Assembly (NCBI GenBank): GCA_021780935.1
Contig: JAJXXT010000046.1
Coordinates: 1 to 64,000 of the forward strand
Direction: 5' to 3'
DNA from: Pseudomonadota bacterium
GTDB taxonomy: Bacteria; Pseudomonadota; Alphaproteobacteria; Acetobacterales; Acetobacteraceae
DNA: 64,000 bases
The position numbers and the translations under genes were made by a program. Shown in pieces: positions 62,450 through 64,000 of the stretch. The stretch's first letter is position 1; each line of letters begins with the position of its first letter. Below the pieces are notes generated by a model. It was not told the DNA's origin. It saw nothing but the letters and a program-made list of their open reading frames with translations, and did not search any database.

Positions 62450-64000
62450 ATGGCCGAGGCTCGCGCGTCCAAAGGAACGGCATCCTCCAAGGGAACAGCG
62501 CCCCCTAAGGGAACAGCGTTGGGACGGATCGCGCTCAACGTCGCGGTGGACGCGCTGCTGGCGGCGGCCGCGGTGCCGCTGGCGCGCTGGCTCGCCAACC
62601 CGCTCGGCGATGTGGTCGGCCCGCTCTGGACCCTCGGGCTGAGCGCCGTGGTGCTGCTCGCCGCCGGGCTGCCGTTCCGCCTCTCGCTGCAATACTGGCG
62701 CTTCGCCGGCGCCTCGGACCTGCTGGGCGTCGCCGCCGCCTCGATCGCCGCGGCGGCGCTGTTTCCCGTGGGCCTGCACGCCGCGGGCCTCCCGCTGCCC
62801 AGCCCGTCCTTCCCGGCGATCTACGCGCTGGTGCTGGCCGCCCTGCTCTCCGCGCCGCGCCTGCTCTACCGCCTGACGCGCGAGGCCGCTGCCCCCGTCG
62901 GCGCAGCCCAGCCGGTGCTGGTGGTCGGCGCGGGGGAGGGGGCGGATCTGTTCATCCGCGCCCTTGCCGCGGACCGCGGCGCGCGGCTGCATGTCGTGGG
63001 CCTGCTGTCGCTCGGCCGCGCCCAGACCGGGCGGCGCATCGGCGGGCGGCCGATCCTGGGCGGCCTCGACGAGGCGCGCGAGGTGCTGGCGCGGCTGCGC
63101 GCCGAGGGCCAGGCGCCGGCGATGCTCGTGGTGACCGAGCCCGACCTCGCCGGCGACCGCCTCGCAGCCCTGATGGAGGCGGCCGACGAGGCCGGCGCGC
63201 GGGTGGCGCGCGCGCCGCGACCCACCGCCCTCGACGCCGCCGAGCAGGATCGGCTCGGCCATGGCGGCGCGCTGGAACTGCGGCCCGTGGTGCTCGAGGA
63301 CCTGCTCAACCGGGCCCAGGTGCCGCTCGACCGCGAGGGCATGGCCCGCCTGGTGCAGGGAAGGCGCGTGCTCGTCACCGGCGCCGGCGGCTCGATCGGC
63401 TCGGAACTCGCCCGCCAGGTCGCGGGGCTCGGCCCGTCGCTGCTGGTGCTGCTCGATGCCTCGGAGTTCGCGCTCTGGCAGATCGATCTTGAGCTTGGTG
63501 AACAGGCGGGCCTCGTGGCGCGCGAGGCGCTCGTCGCCGATGTCCGCGACGAGGCGCGTCTGCGCGCCATCATGGAGCGGGTGCGCCCGGACCTCGTCTT
63601 CCATGCCGCGGCGCTGAAGCACGTGCCGATCGTCGAGGCGAATATCGGCGAGGGGCTGCTCACCAACGCGCTGGGCACCCGCAACGTGGCGGATGCCGCA
63701 CGCGCCGCCGGCGCGCGGGCGATGGTGCTCATCTCCACCGACAAGGCGGTGAACCCGACCAGCGTCATGGGCGCCTCCAAGCGACTGGCGGAGATGTACT
63801 GCCAGGCGCTCGACATCCGCGCGCGCGCCGGGACGGGCGGCGGGGCGGGTGGCGGCACGCGCTTCGTGACGGTGCGCTTCGGCAACGTTCTCGGCAGCAC
63901 CGGCTCGGTGGTGCCGCTGTTCCAGCGCCAGCTCGCCCATGGCGGGCCGCTCACCGTGACGCATCCGGACATGCAGCGCTATTTCATGACCGTGCGCGAG
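62450..64000 (+). CDS. CapD/FlaA1-type nucleoside-diphosphate-sugar dehydratase/epimerase, 3' truncated
   Basis: 517 codons are visible before the window ends; the family is usually 600-650. The N-terminal third has about four transmembrane helices (WLANPLGDVVGPLW, LSAVVLLAAGLPFRLSLQYW). A linker domain starts near PVLVVGAGEGADLFIR. The catalytic SDR domain starts with GAGGSIGS at 311-318, then FHAAALKHVP and the family catalytic block ISTDKAVNPTSVMGASKR (428-445), here with Thr-Asp-Lys. It makes a 4-keto-6-deoxy sugar (WbpM/CapD type), a precursor for the WecA/WbpL-like transferase. The N-terminus carries three SKGTA-like repeats. Confidence 0.93.
   Translation, partial: MAEARASKGTASSKGTAPPKGTALGRIALNVAVDALLAAAAVPLARWLANPLGDVVGPLWTLGLSAVVLLAAGLPFRLSLQYWRFAGASDLLGVAAASIAAAALFPVGLHAAGLPLPSPSFPAIYALVLAALLSAPRLLYRLTREAAAPVGAAQPVLVVGAGEGADLFIRALAADRGARLHVVGLLSLGRAQTGRRIGGRPILGGLDEAREVLARLRAEGQAPAMLVVTEPDLAGDRLAALMEAADEAGARVARAPRPTALDAAEQDRLGHGGALELRPVVLEDLLNRAQVPLDREGMARLVQGRRVLVTGAGGSIGSELARQVAGLGPSLLVLLDASEFALWQIDLELGEQAGLVAREALVADVRDEARLRAIMERVRPDLVFHAAALKHVPIVEANIGEGLLTNALGTRNVADAARAAGARAMVLISTDKAVNPTSVMGASKRLAEMYCQALDIRARAGTGGGAGGGTRFVTVRFGNVLGSTGSVVPLFQRQLAHGGPLTVTHPDMQRYFMTVRE
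62471..62524 (+). repeat. Three 18-base repeats inside the CapD-like gene
   Basis: AAAGGAACGG, AAGGGAACAGCG and AAGGGAACAGCG begin at 62471, 62489 and 62507, an exact 18-base period, encoding KGTASS, KGTAPP and KGTALG. The repeat is in frame, so copy-number change would lengthen or shorten only the cytoplasmic tail before the first membrane helix. Confidence 0.85.

Overview
This window is very GC-rich DNA with long open frames on both strands. It comes from an alphaproteobacterium, most likely of the Acetobacteraceae (Rhodospirillales/Acetobacterales). The pointers are the gene order rimP-nusA-ylxR-infB-rbfA-truB-rpsO-pnp, a MipZ-type division ATPase, a phasin and an intracellular PHA depolymerase, clpS-clpA, an NAD-linked FdsGBA formate dehydrogenase, and a PEP-CTERM protein. 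The taxon is an inference from gene content and cannot be fixed here. No insertion sequence, prophage, CRISPR array or plasmid function was seen, so the window reads as ordinary chromosome with some accessory sugar-catabolism and glycan loci.

Layout. 1-8 kb: the start of an enoyl-CoA hydratase/3-hydroxyacyl-CoA dehydrogenase, an unrecognised 631-residue protein beside an ELM1-type putative glycosyltransferase, phaZ, two GT4 glycosyltransferases and an HpnL-like membrane protein. 8.3-10.5 kb: cysS and trmJ, joined by two six-codon mini-ORFs. 10.5-13.6 kb: a three-gene carbohydrate operon (TIM-barrel isomerase, DUF993 aldolase-like protein, Gfo/Idh/MocA oxidoreductase), divergent from an M20 peptidase, a glycosyltransferase and a Baeyer-Villiger-type monooxygenase. 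17.8 kb: tRNA-Val(CAC). 17.9-23.4 kb: a GntR-led operon with a sugar-binding protein, two ABC permeases, an epimerase and a second Gfo/Idh enzyme, but no ATPase gene. 23.5-30.4 kb: fdsGBA-fdhD-fdsD and a LysR regulator. 30.5-38.3 kb: clpA, clpS, phasin, a D,D-carboxypeptidase, mipZ and a nitronate-monooxygenase-like flavoprotein with a cysteine cluster.

38.4-48.3 kb is the transcription/translation operon rimP to pnp. A strong promoter and a terminator-like hairpin lie directly before rimP, which suggests attenuation. 48.4-49.7 kb holds a SCO copper chaperone facing a Tat-exported cupredoxin with unusual ligands. 49.8-55.5 kb holds UDP-glucose dehydrogenase, a LolA-like carrier, a D-aminopeptidase whose catalytic residues fall at the remembered textbook positions, a C26 amidase and an amidohydrolase. 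55.4-64 kb is an envelope-glycan neighbourhood: PAP2 phosphatase, NDP-sugar epimerase, AMP-forming ligase, PEP-CTERM protein, a WecA/WbpL-like sugar-1-phosphate transferase, an APC permease and a CapD/FlaA1-type dehydratase cut by the window end.

Together the region combines housekeeping gene expression, C1 and PHA storage metabolism, two poorly characterised oxidoreductase/isomerase sugar pathways and envelope polysaccharide synthesis. Start sites were chosen from ribosome-binding sites, overlaps and family lengths, and many differ from the longest possible frame.
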